Shown in pieces: positions 52,858 to 62,200 of a stretch of 64,000 bases of DNA. Every line of letters begins with the position of its first letter. The stretch's first letter is position 1. The notes under the pieces were generated by a model, which saw nothing but the letters and a program-made list of their open reading frames with translations, was not told the origin of the DNA and did not search any database. The stretch lies in NCBI GenBank assembly GCA_050745265.1, contig JBOGKE010000015.1, positions 7,822 to 71,821 on the forward strand, written 5' to 3'. The stretch is from RH2-MAG17b sp050745265 (GTDB lineage: Bacteria > Acidobacteriota > Terriglobia > UBA7540). A program made the translations under genes and the position numbers.

Positions 52858-55275
52858 TCACGCCACGGCGTGCTCATACTTGCATTCTTCGTTGGGGCAG
52901 AAACGACGGGGGCCGGTTTTCTTAGTCGTCTTCTCGAGCAGGATGGGCGAGCCGCAGTCGGGACAGACTTCGGCGATGGGCTTATCCCAGGCGGTGAACT
53001 TGCAATCCGGATACCGGCTGCAGCCGTAAAACGTTTTTCCGCGTTTCGAGCGCCGCACCACAATTTCTCCGCTGCATTCTTTTTCCGGGCACGCGATACC
53101 GAGCGTCTGGCGCTTCACGAATTTGCAATTGGGATAGCTGCTGCAGGCGGTGAACTTGCCGTAGCGGCCGTGCTTGATGGCGAGCTGCGATCCGCATTCA
53201 GGACATTTCTCCTCGAGCAGAACGTCCTCGACCGTGGTAACCTTTCCATCGCCCATCACGATTTTCTTGGTGTTGCGGCATTCGGGGTAACCCGTGCACG
53301 CCAGGAAAAATCCAAAGCGGCCGCGCTTCACGGCCATCGGCTTGCCGCATTTTTCGCAGGTCTGTTCCGGCACCTCGGGCGCCGCGGCGCCGCCGCCGTA
53401 TTGCGCTTGGAGCTCGGGCGTGAGGTCGCGCGTCCCGTCGCATTCGGGATAGCCGGTGCAGGCGAGGAACTGTCCGTTGCGTCCCAATCGGATCACCATC
53501 GGCTTGCCGCACTTCTCGCATTTTTCCTCGGTGGCGATGCCTTCTCCCTTAAGGTCAGCCATTTCCCGCTCGGCGGTGCGAAGCTGCTTCTTGAACTTCC
53601 GGTAAAACTCCTCCAGCGCCTCGGTCCATTTCAGCTTGCCCTCTTCCACTTCGTCGAGTTCTTCCTCCATGCGCGCCGTATAGGCGACATCAAAGATCTC
53701 GCTGAAGTTTTTCACCAGCAGGTCGCTGGTTACGATGCCGAGCTCGGTGGGGTAGAAGCGGCCCTGCAGCTTTTCCACGTAGGCGCGGTTCTGAATGACG
53801 GAAAGGATGGTGGCGTAAGTTGAGGGGCGCCCAATCCCCTTCTCTTCGAGAGCCTTCACCAAGGTCGCTTCGTTGTAGCGCGGCGGCGGCTCGGTGAAGT
53901 GCTGCTCGGGAGTCACCTTGCGCAACAGAAGCTTCTCGTTCTCCTCAACCAGCGGCAAACGGAGCTTAAGCTCTTCGGATTCATCCACGGCCTCCTTGTC
54001 ATCGCGCCCCTCTTCATAGACGGCGCGGAAGCCGTTGAATTTTTCGACCGACCCCGTGGCGCGGAAGAGGTAATCGCCGGCGGCGATATCGATCATGGTC
54101 TGGTCGAAAATCGCTGGATTCATCTGGGAGGCCACGAAACGCTGCCAGATCAGCTTGTACAGCTTGAATTCGTCCGCGCTCAAATGATGCCGGAGCGAGT
54201 CGGGTGTTCGTTCGACCTCTGTCGGGCGAATCGCCTCGTGCGCATCTTGCGCGCCTTTCTTGCTCTTATAGTGTATGGCGGTGGGCGGCAAGTACGCGGC
54301 GCCGAACTGCTTCTGAACGTAATCGCGCGCCGCCGCGAGCGCGCCTTCCGCCACGCGCGTCGAGTCCGTGCGCATGTAGGTGATCAGGCCCACAGCGCCT
54401 TCCGAGCCGAGCTCGATTCCCTCGTAGAGATGCTGGGCAACGAGCATGGCCTTCTTGGCTGAAAAGTGAAGCTTCCGCACCGCCTCCTGCTGCAGCTTGC
54501 TGGTGATAAACGGCGGCACGGGATATTTCTTTTTCTCTTTGGTGCCGACCGATCGCACCGTGAAACCGGCGGCGGTGGCGGCGGCGACGTGCTGGTCCGC
54601 GCTTGCCTGATCGGAAATCTCGGGATCTTCGCCGTTGATTTTCACCAAGCGCGCGTCGAACGACGGCGGATTGCGGCCCTCGACGTGCGCCGTGATCGTC
54701 CAGTACTCTTTCTTCTCGAAGGCGCGGATTTCGCGCTCCCGCTCGACAATCAACCGCAGAGCCACGGTCTGCACACGGCCGGCGGAGATGCCGCGTTTCA
54801 CCCTTTCCCACAGCAGAGGGCTAACCTGGTAGCCTACCAAGCGGTCGAGGATGCGCCTCGCCTGCTGCGCGTCGACCAGCCGCGAGTCGATCTCGCCGGG
54901 ATGCCGGAACGCTTCGCGGATGGCATCCTGGGTGATCTCGTTGAACATCACCCGATGAATCTTCTTCTTTGATTTCGGAGCGAGCAATACGCTGAGATGG
55001 GCGCAAATGGCCTCGCCCTCTCGGTCAGGGTCGGCCGCCAAATAAACCGCCTGAGCGCCCCGGGCGGCCGCCTGCAGATCTTTAATGACGTCCTTGCGGT
55101 TCGGCAGCATGATGTAGGTGGGCTCGAAATCCTTGTCCACCTTGACGCCGAGCTCCTTCTTCGGCAGGTCCATGACGTGGCCCATCGAAGCCTTCACGCT
55201 GTAGTCGGAGCCAAGATATTTGTTGATGGTCTTGGCTTTCGCGGGCGACTCGACAATGACAAGCGATTTAGGCAT
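52858..55275 (-). CDS. topA: DNA topoisomerase I
   Basis: The 805-residue type IA enzyme has an N-terminal Toprim domain (KSLVIVESPAKAKTINKYLG, LAADPDREGEAICAHL) and the active-site region LITYMRTDSTRVAE with the catalytic Tyr in YMRTDS, then RPSTYATILSVIQNR. The C-terminus has five zinc-binding modules: CEKCGKPMVIRLGRNGQFLA and four more ending SPILLEKTTKK and FCPNEEC. It relaxes negative supercoils. The length is typical. The gene is divergent from cysS. Confidence 0.96.
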   Translation of the reverse strand: MPKSLVIVESPAKAKTINKYLGSDYSVKASMGHVMDLPKKELGVKVDKDFEPTYIMLPNRKDVIKDLQAAARGAQAVYLAADPDREGEAICAHLSVLLAPKSKKKIHRVMFNEITQDAIREAFRHPGEIDSRLVDAQQARRILDRLVGYQVSPLLWERVKRGISAGRVQTVALRLIVEREREIRAFEKKEYWTITAHVEGRNPPSFDARLVKINGEDPEISDQASADQHVAAATAAGFTVRSVGTKEKKKYPVPPFITSKLQQEAVRKLHFSAKKAMLVAQHLYEGIELGSEGAVGLITYMRTDSTRVAEGALAAARDYVQKQFGAAYLPPTAIHYKSKKGAQDAHEAIRPTEVERTPDSLRHHLSADEFKLYKLIWQRFVASQMNPAIFDQTMIDIAAGDYLFRATGSVEKFNGFRAVYEEGRDDKEAVDESEELKLRLPLVEENEKLLLRKVTPEQHFTEPPPRYNEATLVKALEEKGIGRPSTYATILSVIQNRAYVEKLQGRFYPTELGIVTSDLLVKNFSEIFDVAYTARMEEELDEVEEGKLKWTEALEEFYRKFKKQLRTAEREMADLKGEGIATEEKCEKCGKPMVIRLGRNGQFLACTGYPECDGTRDLTPELQAQYGGGAAAPEVPEQTCEKCGKPMAVKRGRFGFFLACTGYPECRNTKKIVMGDGKVTTVEDVLLEEKCPECGSQLAIKHGRYGKFTACSSYPNCKFVKRQTLGIACPEKECSGEIVVRRSKRGKTFYGCSRYPDCKFTAWDKPIAEVCPDCGSPILLEKTTKKTGPRRFCPNEECKYEHAVA

Positions 55276-55450
55276 AGTGTGGGACGTCCAGGCAATATCC
55301 GGCTGTCAGTCTCTCTCCAACGCAATGAGATGCAGCATCAGGCGCAAACGGCTCACCGCGGCGCGATCTCACGCCGCATCTGAGACTTACACGCAGCGCC
55401 CTTGAGTCTCATCGGCACGGAGCCCGCAGTTCTGTAGTCGCGGTCATTCC
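55276..55450. other. Upstream region of topA
   Basis: No gene or clear promoter is seen. TGAGACT/AGTCTCA-like words occur near 55345-55415. Confidence 0.35.
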
Positions 55451-55684
55451 TCAAAAACGGGTCCGAAGCGCCACGTCGCAAATCACCATCACGCCTGAAC
55501 CGGCCATCGGCGCATTCGAGGGCCACACAACCATTATGCCGCCCGGGAGAGGACTGAGGTAGCAGTAAGTTGCATTGAGCTCCCGCGGCTGGAACGCCAT
55601 GAGGAACTCGTTGCGCTCAGAAAGCCTCACGCCAACGCGCAGATCGTGGCTCGCAAGGAGATTGGTGCCTGGTTTGACTTGGTT
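55451..55684 (-). pseudogene. 5'-truncated coding remnant
   Basis: A minus-strand frame of 77 codons reads LRVGVRLSERNEFLMAFQPR, ELNATYCYLSPLPGGIMVVW and APMAGSGVMVICDVALRTRF, then stops. It is strongly protein-like but has no start except a GTG at 55630 (59 residues, no ribosome-binding site). It overlaps the cysS promoter. It is most likely the end of a decayed gene; I do not recognise the family. Confidence 0.4.
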
Positions 55685-55702
55685 TCACACCGCCGATAGA
55701 AT
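55674..55702 (+). promoter_or_regulatory. Sigma-70 promoter of cysS
   Basis: TTGACT at 55674-55679 and TAGAAT at 55697-55702 are separated by exactly 17 bases. Transcription should start near 55709, giving a leader of about 26 bases without a clear Shine-Dalgarno sequence. Confidence 0.75.
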
Positions 55703-55734
55703 CGGGAGGGTTCATCGTGTCCTGACCTCCTCGT

Positions 55735-57240
55735 ATGGGTTTGCAACTTCACAACACACTTTCCGGAAAGACGGAGGAGTTCCAGCCGCTCGAAGATAAC
55801 GAGGTGCGCATCTATACGTGCGGCCCCACGGTCTACGACTACGCGCATATCGGGAACTTCCGCACATTCGTCTTTCAAGACGTCCTGCGCCGTTACCTGG
55901 AATACGCGGGGTATCGGGTGAAGCAGGTGATGAACCTCACCGACGTCGATGACCGGACGATCCGTAATTCGCAAGACGCCGGCGTGTCGCTGCGCGACTA
56001 CACGCAGAAATTCATCGATAGCTTCATGCAAGACCGCGAGCTTTTGGGCCTCGAACCTCCGGAGATCGTCGTGCGGGCGACGGACTGCATCGACGACATG
56101 ATCCGGCTGGTTCAAACGCTTGAAGCGAAGGGTTTCGCTTACCGCACCGATGGTTCAACCTACTTTCGCCTGTCAGCTTTCAAGAATTACGGCCAGCTTT
56201 CGAAAAGGAATTTCTCCGCCAACCGGCCCGGCGCGCGCGTGGACGCGGATGAATACGACAAAGACGATGTGCGCGATTTCGCTCTCTGGAAAGCCGCAAA
56301 GCCCGGCGAGCCTTCCTGGGACGCGCCGTTCGGCGCTGGACGGCCCGGATGGCACCTCGAGTGCTCCGCGATGGCGATGAAATTTCTGGGCGAAACGTTT
56401 GACATTCATTCGGGCGGCGCCGACCTGATCTTCCCGCACCACGAAAACGAGATCGCCCAAAGCGAGGCTGCCACCGGAAAGCCTTTCGCAAGATTCTGGC
56501 TCCACGCCGAACACCTCATCGTCAACGGCGAAAAGATGTCGAAGTCGCTCGGCAATTTTTATACTTTGCGCGACCTCATCTCGCAAGGGCACCGGCCTTC
56601 AGCCATCCGATATCTCCTCGCCTCCGTCCCTTACACGCGGCCGCTGAACTTCACTTTCGATGGGCTCCTTCAGGCGCAAAAATCCATTGAGCGGCTGCGA
56701 AATTTCGAGTACCGGGCCAGAAATGAAGACTTCCCCCCGGGCGAAGGTCCGGTTCTGGCGACGCGCGCACAGAACGCTCGAGAGGCTTTCGAGCGCGCTC
56801 TCGACAACAATCTGAACACGGCCGAGGCGCTGGGCGCTGTGTTCGAGATGGTGTCGGAGGGCAACACGGCGATGGACCGGGGCGAGTTTCGAGAGGCAGA
56901 CCGCGGCGCGGTGCTCGACACGCTGCGCCGGTGGGATCGCGTCTTCTGCGTTCTCGAAGACAACGATTACGCGAAGCTGCTCGGGCAGGGCTTGATCGTA
57001 GCCCGCGACGCTGCGCGGGAAGAAGTCCCGGACGGCGAGCTCGCCGCTGAACAAGGCCGCGATGGAAACGCTCCTCTCGTTGTGTGGCCGGACGAAGAAA
57101 TCGAACGGAAGCTTGCCTTGCGCGGCGCGGCGCGCGCGCAGGGGAATTACGCCGAATCCGACAGAATTCGGGACGAGCTTCTGAAGGCCGGCGTTATACT
57201 TGAGGATACGAAAGCGGGCACGCGTTGGAAGCGCAAGTGA
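55735..57240 (+). CDS. cysS: Cysteine-tRNA ligase
   Basis: The 501-residue class I enzyme has YTCGPTVYDYAHIGNFRTF (a zinc-ligand Cys and the HIGN motif), GWHLECSAMAMKF and LIFPHHENEIAQSEA with zinc ligands, then GEKMSKSLGNFYTL (KMSKS). The DALR-type anticodon-binding helices follow. It charges tRNA-Cys. The C-terminal half contains a stretch, from about residue 330, that is longer than in short CysRS. The ATG at 55735 gives the expected N-terminus. Confidence 0.95.
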   Translation: MGLQLHNTLSGKTEEFQPLEDNEVRIYTCGPTVYDYAHIGNFRTFVFQDVLRRYLEYAGYRVKQVMNLTDVDDRTIRNSQDAGVSLRDYTQKFIDSFMQDRELLGLEPPEIVVRATDCIDDMIRLVQTLEAKGFAYRTDGSTYFRLSAFKNYGQLSKRNFSANRPGARVDADEYDKDDVRDFALWKAAKPGEPSWDAPFGAGRPGWHLECSAMAMKFLGETFDIHSGGADLIFPHHENEIAQSEAATGKPFARFWLHAEHLIVNGEKMSKSLGNFYTLRDLISQGHRPSAIRYLLASVPYTRPLNFTFDGLLQAQKSIERLRNFEYRARNEDFPPGEGPVLATRAQNAREAFERALDNNLNTAEALGAVFEMVSEGNTAMDRGEFREADRGAVLDTLRRWDRVFCVLEDNDYAKLLGQGLIVARDAAREEVPDGELAAEQGRDGNAPLVVWPDEEIERKLALRGAARAQGNYAESDRIRDELLKAGVILEDTKAGTRWKRK

Positions 57241-57248
57241 TGAATGCC

Positions 57249-57276
57249 GCGCGCCATATTCCGGCGCGCCGTTTTC
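57249..57276 (+). terminator. Weak terminator-like hairpin after cysS
   Basis: GCGCGCC (57249-57255) pairs with GGCGCGC (57263-57269), followed by CGTTTTC. The T-run is only four long, so termination is uncertain. Confidence 0.35.
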
Positions 57277-57529
57277 AGGGATCGAAGCCAAGTGCAGCTC
57301 CCTCCTGTCAGGACTCCGCTCGGTTGCTTCGGCAGGCTTCTCAGGGCAAGGCTTCGGAGTCCATGTCACAACTGTGGCGGCGGCGTCTGGTCCGCTTATT
57401 TTTGCCGTGCATAAACCCGGCGCTTACTCACGTCGCTCCGCGACAGAGGCTGTATAACAACTTCGCCGGCGGCCCCGTCGCGCCGCCCTTCAGGGCGGCA
57501 AATGGAAGAAGGCAGATGTGCCGGGCTGA

Positions 57530-57673
57530 ACAGAGCTGCGGAGAAAAGCTCTTCGATCTGTCATTCTGAGCGAAGCGAAGAATCTCTGTTTTTAAGAATC
57601 AAACCAATGCGGGGATTCTTCGTCGCCTGCGGCTCCTCAGAATGACACGTTCCGAGGTCTTTCCGCAGCCTGT
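57530..57673. repeat. MITE-like palindromic element with terminal inverted repeats
   Basis: The left end is ACAGAGCTGCGGAGAAAAGC; the reverse complement of the right end is ACAGGCTGCGGAAAGACCTC. Inside, GTCATTCTGAGCGAAGC and CTCCTCAGAATGAC, and GAAGAATC with GATTCTTC, are also inverted. The whole 144 bases form one imperfect palindrome. Related partial copies are at 12817-12890 and 47071-47104. Just left, GCCGCCCT/AGGGCGGC (57482-57499) forms a separate hairpin. Confidence 0.7.
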
Positions 57674-57790
57674 AAAACCCCGCCCTTTTACGCTTTTCTC
57701 CGACACTTCATGAATAATCCGGATTATCGGTGACCGATATTACTAGTTCTCAATTCACCGAGATCTTCGATGCCGGCCCTGGAGAGAAAA

Positions 57791-59128
57791 ATGGACAACA
57801 AACTTCCCCGCATTCGTACCCCGCTGCCAGGCCCGGAAGCGCAGAAGGTCCTCGCCATGGACCGCCAGTACGTCTCGCCGTCTTATACGCGTGACTATCC
57901 CCTGGTCGCCAAACGCGGCGCAGGAATGCTGGTGGAGGATGTTGATGGGAACACTTTTCTCGACTTCAGCGCGGGCATCGCTGTCGTTTCCACAGGTCAC
58001 TGCCATCCCGACGTCGTGCGCGCGATTCAACGCCAGGCTGAAACGCTGATCCATATGTCGGGAACTGACTTCTACTATCCGATTCTCGCCGAACTCGCGC
58101 AGAAGCTGTGTGAGATCGCGCCGGGCGATTTCCCCAAGCGCGTCTACTTCGGCAACTCGGGCACCGAGGCGATCGAAGCCGCAATCAAGATCGCCCGTCA
58201 CCACACGCGGCGGCATCGTCTGATTGCTTTCTCCGGCGCGTTCCACGGGCGTACGATGGGATCGCTCTCGCTCACGGCAAGCAAGGCCGTGCAGCGCCTC
58301 CATTTTGGACCGCTCCTGCCCGGCGTATCTCACGCGCCCTATTCGAATCCCTACCGCTGCCCGTGCGGCGCCAGCCCCGATGAGTGCGATAAGAATTGCA
58401 CCTGCGCAGATTTTATTGAGAACGTGCTGTTCAAAACCACGACGCCGCCCGAAGACGTGGCCGCAATTTTTGTGGAACCCGTTCAAGGCGAGGGCGGCTA
58501 CATCGTGCCTTCGAAGCGTTTCATCCGGCGTTTGCGGCAAATCGCGAACCGGCACGGCATTGTGCTGGTATTCGACGAGGTGCAATGCGGTATGGGACGC
58601 ACCGGCAAGATGTGGGCGTCCGACCATTTCGGTGTCGCGCCGGACATTCTTTGCACAGCCAAGGGGCTGGCGTCGGGGATGCCGCTTGGCGTCACGATCG
58701 CCAAGGCGGACCTGATGGGGTGGGGACCCGGCGCGCACGCATCAACGTTCGGCGGGAATCCCGTAACCTGCGCGGCGGCGCTCGAAACCATCCGGCTGCT
58801 TCAGGAAAAATACATCGCGAACGCGGCGGAAGTCGGCGCGTACATCCAGCAGAAGCTCTCGGGCTGGCGCGCCCGGCACCGCTGCGTCGGAGACGTGCGT
58901 GGCCTCGGCCTGATGATTGGCATCGAGTTCGTCAAGTCTCAGGCGACGAAAGAACCCGAGTCGGAAGCTCGGAACCGTGTCGTCGAAGCCGCGTTCCAGA
59001 ACGGCCTCCTCGTGCTCGGATGCGGCGAAAGCACGCTCCGGCTCATGCCTCCGTTGATTGTCGAAAAAGAGCAAGCCGATTTCGCCATTGAGGTGCTCGA
59101 CCGCTGTATCAACGAGCTTGAAAAGTAG
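57791..59128 (+). CDS. Class III aminotransferase (acetylornithine/4-aminobutyrate type)
   Basis: GGAGAG precedes the ATG at 57791. The 445-residue PLP enzyme has GNTFLDFSAGIAVVSTGHCH, YFGNSGTEAIEAAIKIARHH, AFHGRTMGSLSLTASKA, GIVLVFDEVQCGMGRTGKMW (PLP Asp) and ILCTAKGLASGMPLG with the Schiff-base Lys. A short cysteine-rich insertion (RCPCGASPDECDKNCTCADF) has six Cys. It transfers an amino group from an omega-amino acid; the exact substrate (acetylornithine, 4-aminobutyrate, or other) is not decided. No arginine-synthesis gene is nearby. Confidence 0.9.
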   Translation: MDNKLPRIRTPLPGPEAQKVLAMDRQYVSPSYTRDYPLVAKRGAGMLVEDVDGNTFLDFSAGIAVVSTGHCHPDVVRAIQRQAETLIHMSGTDFYYPILAELAQKLCEIAPGDFPKRVYFGNSGTEAIEAAIKIARHHTRRHRLIAFSGAFHGRTMGSLSLTASKAVQRLHFGPLLPGVSHAPYSNPYRCPCGASPDECDKNCTCADFIENVLFKTTTPPEDVAAIFVEPVQGEGGYIVPSKRFIRRLRQIANRHGIVLVFDEVQCGMGRTGKMWASDHFGVAPDILCTAKGLASGMPLGVTIAKADLMGWGPGAHASTFGGNPVTCAAALETIRLLQEKYIANAAEVGAYIQQKLSGWRARHRCVGDVRGLGLMIGIEFVKSQATKEPESEARNRVVEAAFQNGLLVLGCGESTLRLMPPLIVEKEQADFAIEVLDRCINELEK

Positions 59129-59137
59129 GCTCGCACT

Positions 59138-59165
59138 GTAGCGGCGTTCTGTGAACGCCGATCAT
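59138..59165. repeat. REP-like hairpin, GGCGTTC stem
   Basis: GTAGCGGCGTTC then TGTGAACGCCG folds as GGCGTTC/GAACGCC. The pattern resembles 25849-25865 in the other orientation. Confidence 0.45.
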
Positions 59166-59235
59166 ATAGCTTCCGACTTGGCGATCGGCATCGCCGGTAG
59201 TAAGCGGGTGATCGAATCGCGATCCCGGAGCTTCA

Positions 59236-59730
59236 ATGCCTGCATTTTCGCGGCTCGTCTATGCCTGCGTGATGTGGCGGGGCACTCGCCGTGCACGGCG
59301 GGCGCGGGCATCCGTCAAAGCGAACGAACCGCCTTCCGCCGAAACCGCACCGCACCTGCTGACAGGCCGTTTGGGAGAGACTCTGGCCTACTGGTATCTG
59401 CGCCGCGAGGGCTACGTGATGGTGGGCCGCAACCTGCGTTTGCAGCCCGGCGCGGGCGAGCTCGACTTGGTTGGCTGGGACGGGCCGGTGCTCGCTTTCA
59501 TTGAGGTCAAGACGCGGACGTCCCTCGCCGCGGGCCCGCCCGAAGAGGCCGTCACTTCACACCAGCAGAAGCGTTTGGCTCGAGCCGCTGCCGTCTATGT
59601 GCGCCGCCTCAGGCAAAAAGAGTTAAACTATCGTTTTGATGTAGTCAGCGTGACCTGGGATCAGGCGGCGGGCTTCCGCGTCAAGTTGATTCGAGACGCC
59701 CTCCGTCCCGCCGCCGGACGGCGTGTTTAG
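59236..59730 (+). CDS. YraN-family (UPF0102) putative nuclease
   Basis: GGAG lies six bases before the ATG. The 164-residue protein has LLTGRLGETLAYWYLRREGY, NLRLQPGAGELDLVGWDGPV and LAFIEVKTRTS, the PD-(D/E)xK core (E..D..ExK) of the UPF0102 group, then PEEAVTSHQQKRLARAAAVY. Its function is unknown; Holliday-junction-like folding is suggested for the family. A basic N-terminal tail of about 35 residues is not typical. It starts about 107 bases after the aminotransferase. Confidence 0.88.
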   Translation: MPAFSRLVYACVMWRGTRRARRARASVKANEPPSAETAPHLLTGRLGETLAYWYLRREGYVMVGRNLRLQPGAGELDLVGWDGPVLAFIEVKTRTSLAAGPPEEAVTSHQQKRLARAAAVYVRRLRQKELNYRFDVVSVTWDQAAGFRVKLIRDALRPAAGRRV

Positions 59731-59826
59731 CGCTGGCCCTCTGCCCGGCGCCGGCTGGGCGACACGGATACACGGGCGCGCGATCGAGCGTGCGTGCATG
59801 CCTGAGAACGGAAGGAGCGTACCACC

Positions 59827-60843
59827 TTGCCTGAACTCAGAAAAGATCCTGTCACGGGACGATGGGTCATCATCGCCACCGATCGCGCCAAGCGGCCTTC
59901 GGACTTTGTGCGAGATAAGGTTGAGATTCGAGGCACCGGCTTCTGCCCCTTCTGCTATAACAACGAATCGAAAACACCGCCCGAGATTATGGCGTACCGC
60001 GCCAACGGCAGCGCGCCGAATACGCCCGGTTGGTGGCTGCGGGTGGTGGCGAATAAATTTCCGGCGCTGCGGATTGAATCGAGCCTGAACCGGCAGGGCG
60101 AAGGTCTCTACGACAAGATGGAGGGTTTCGGCGCGCACGAGGTGATCATTGAGACGCCGGACCACAGCAAGACGCTGGCCCAGCTTTCGCCGCGGCAGGT
60201 AGAGGACGTGCTGTGGGCGTTCCACGATCGGATCGTCGATCTCAAGAGGGACAGGCGGTTCCGATATGTTCTCATCTTCAAAAACCACGGTGAGGCGGCC
60301 GGCGCATCACTCGAGCACACGCACTCTCAGCTTATCGCCCTTCCCGTCGTCCCGAAGCGGGTGGCGGAGGAGCTCGCGGGAGCCGGCGAATATTTCCGCT
60401 ACAAAGAACGCTGCGTTTTCTGCGACATCATCCACCAGGAAACAGAAAAAGGAAATCGCATCGTCGCCGAGAACGAGGGCTTTCTTGCCGTCGCACCGTT
60501 TGCGCCGCGATTTCCTTTCGAGCTGTGGATTCTGCCCAAGACCCACCAGTCCGCCTACGAGCACTCGCTGGAACATGAATACGCGCAGTTCGCTGCGATC
60601 TTCAAGGACATGCTCCTGCGGCTGGACCACGTCCTCGAGAATCCCGCCTACAATTTCGTGATCCACACGTCTCCGCTGCCCGATAGCTCGAACGAATACT
60701 ATCACTGGCACGTGGAGATTATGCCGAAGCTCACGAAGGTGGCCGGGTTCGAGTGGGGGACCGGTTTCTACATCAATCCCACGCCCCCCGAGGAAGCCGC
60801 CAAATTTTTGCGCGAGGCCGCAGTCCCCGCGGGCGCGCTTTAG
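59827..60843 (+). CDS. galT: Galactose-1-phosphate uridylyltransferase
   Basis: The start is TTG at 59827 with GGAAGGAG upstream. The 338-residue protein has PELRKDPVTGRWVIIATDRA, FCPFCYNNE (zinc ligands), GFGAHEVIIETPDHSKTLAQ and AGASLEHTHSQLIALPVVP with the catalytic His of the HxHxQ motif; the second half repeats the histidine-triad fold (CVFCDIIHQE, PDSSNEYYHWHVEIMPK). It converts galactose-1-phosphate and UDP-glucose to glucose-1-phosphate and UDP-galactose. UDP-galactose can feed the surface-glycan genes at the left of the window (inference). Confidence 0.94.
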   Translation: MPELRKDPVTGRWVIIATDRAKRPSDFVRDKVEIRGTGFCPFCYNNESKTPPEIMAYRANGSAPNTPGWWLRVVANKFPALRIESSLNRQGEGLYDKMEGFGAHEVIIETPDHSKTLAQLSPRQVEDVLWAFHDRIVDLKRDRRFRYVLIFKNHGEAAGASLEHTHSQLIALPVVPKRVAEELAGAGEYFRYKERCVFCDIIHQETEKGNRIVAENEGFLAVAPFAPRFPFELWILPKTHQSAYEHSLEHEYAQFAAIFKDMLLRLDHVLENPAYNFVIHTSPLPDSSNEYYHWHVEIMPKLTKVAGFEWGTGFYINPTPPEEAAKFLREAAVPAGAL

Positions 60844-60982
60844 ACGTCTCTGTCCGCTATTTTCACGGCGGCTCTCTTCGCGGAGTTCACGCTGAGCACA
60901 GCCGAAGGCTCCGCGTCACGCCGAGTGCGGGAAACTTCTCCACAACATCCGGGATCAAGCGTTCGACGCCGGGAGCGGCTTT

Positions 60983-62128
60983 ATGGGATTTGCCACCGAT
61001 GCGATTCACGCCGGGCAGGAGCCCGATCCGGCGACGGGCGCAATTATTGTGCCCATCTATCAGACCTCAACGTTCACGCAGCAAGAACTCGGCAAAAATA
61101 AGGGATACGAATACGCGCGCACATCGAATCCCACGCGGGCGGCGCTCGAGCGCAACCTGGCGGTGCTCGAAGCGGGGCGTTTCGCGTGCGCCTTCGCCTC
61201 CGGCATGGCGGCGATCAACGCCGTGCTCAGTCTTCTGAAGTCGGGCGATCACGTGCTGGCCGGACGGAACCTCTACGGCGGCACGTTCCGCCTCTTTGAG
61301 CGCGTGCTCAAGGATTTTGGCCTGCGCTTCAGCTACGCGGATACCCGCGTTCCACGCGACGTTGAACGCGCCTTTGAACCGCAGACCCGGCTGCTGTTCG
61401 TTGAAACGCCCACCAACCCGGCGATGGAGATTACTGATATCACGGAGGTGGCGTCGCTCGCCCACGGGCGCGGGGCGCTGCTCGTGGTGGATAACACGTT
61501 CATGAGCCCGTTCTTCCAGCGCCCGCTCCAGCTCGGCGCGGATTTTGTGGTCCACAGCACAACAAAATACCTCAATGGACACAGCGACGGTATCGGCGGC
61601 GCGGTGATCGTAACCGATCCCGCCCTTGCCGAGCGGCTCAAGTTCCTGCAAAACGCGGCCGGGGCCGTGCTCGGACCGATGGATAGTTGGCTTGTTCTGC
61701 GCGGCGTGAAAACGCTGGCCGTGCGAATGAAGCAGCACAACGCGAACGGTCTGGCCGTCGCCCGGCGCCTCGCGCAGCATCCCAAGGTGAAGGCGGTCCA
61801 TTACCCCGGCCTTCCGTCCCACCCCGAGCACGAGCTCGCGTGCCGGCAGATGACGGGGTTCGGAGGGATGATTTCGTTTGAGACGGGCGGGATCGAGAAC
61901 GCGAAGGCGGTGCTCAAATCGGTTCGGCTCTGCTCGCTTGCTGAAAGCCTGGGCGGAGTGGAAACGCTGATCTCGCACCCCGCCACGATGACGCATGCCA
62001 GCGTACCGGCCGAGGAACGAGCCCGCCTCGGAATTACCGACGGCCTGGTCCGAATTTCCGTCGGAATCGAAGATGTCGAAGATATCATCGCTGATCTCGA
62101 CCAGGCGCTGGCCCAGATCTCCTCATGA
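60983..62128 (+). CDS. Trans-sulfuration PLP enzyme (cystathionine gamma-synthase/lyase family)
   Basis: GGGAG lies eight bases before the ATG. The 381-residue fold-type I protein has MGFATDAIHAGQEPDPATGA, IYQTSTFTQQELGKNKGYEY, FASGMAAINAVLSLL, VETPTNPAMEITDI and DFVVHSTTKYLNGHSDGIGG with the PLP Lys, then SHPATMTHASVPAEERARLG. Cystathionine gamma-synthase, beta/gamma-lyase and methionine gamma-lyase cannot be separated by eye. It lies downstream of galT in the same direction with a 140-base gap. Confidence 0.92.
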   Translation: MGFATDAIHAGQEPDPATGAIIVPIYQTSTFTQQELGKNKGYEYARTSNPTRAALERNLAVLEAGRFACAFASGMAAINAVLSLLKSGDHVLAGRNLYGGTFRLFERVLKDFGLRFSYADTRVPRDVERAFEPQTRLLFVETPTNPAMEITDITEVASLAHGRGALLVVDNTFMSPFFQRPLQLGADFVVHSTTKYLNGHSDGIGGAVIVTDPALAERLKFLQNAAGAVLGPMDSWLVLRGVKTLAVRMKQHNANGLAVARRLAQHPKVKAVHYPGLPSHPEHELACRQMTGFGGMISFETGGIENAKAVLKSVRLCSLAESLGGVETLISHPATMTHASVPAEERARLGITDGLVRISVGIEDVEDIIADLDQALAQISS

Positions 62129-62149
62129 TCTTCGTTGTTCGTACAAGGC

Positions 62150-62167
62150 AGCACGGAGGTGCTTTTT
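62150..62167 (+). terminator. Short terminator-like hairpin after the trans-sulfuration gene
   Basis: AGCAC (62150-62154) pairs with GTGCT (62159-62163) with a GGAG loop, followed by five T. The stem is only 5 bp. Confidence 0.4.
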
Positions 62168-62200
62168 AACTCCGCGGCTCTGCCCCCACGCCTCGCGCAT

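Noticed and set aside
55704..55735. GGGAGG, GTG-TCC-TGA mini-frame and CCTCC pairing ahead of cysS, as a possible attenuator
   Set aside because: The promoter at 55674-55702 puts the transcription start near 55709, so most of the GGGAGG would not be in the mRNA.
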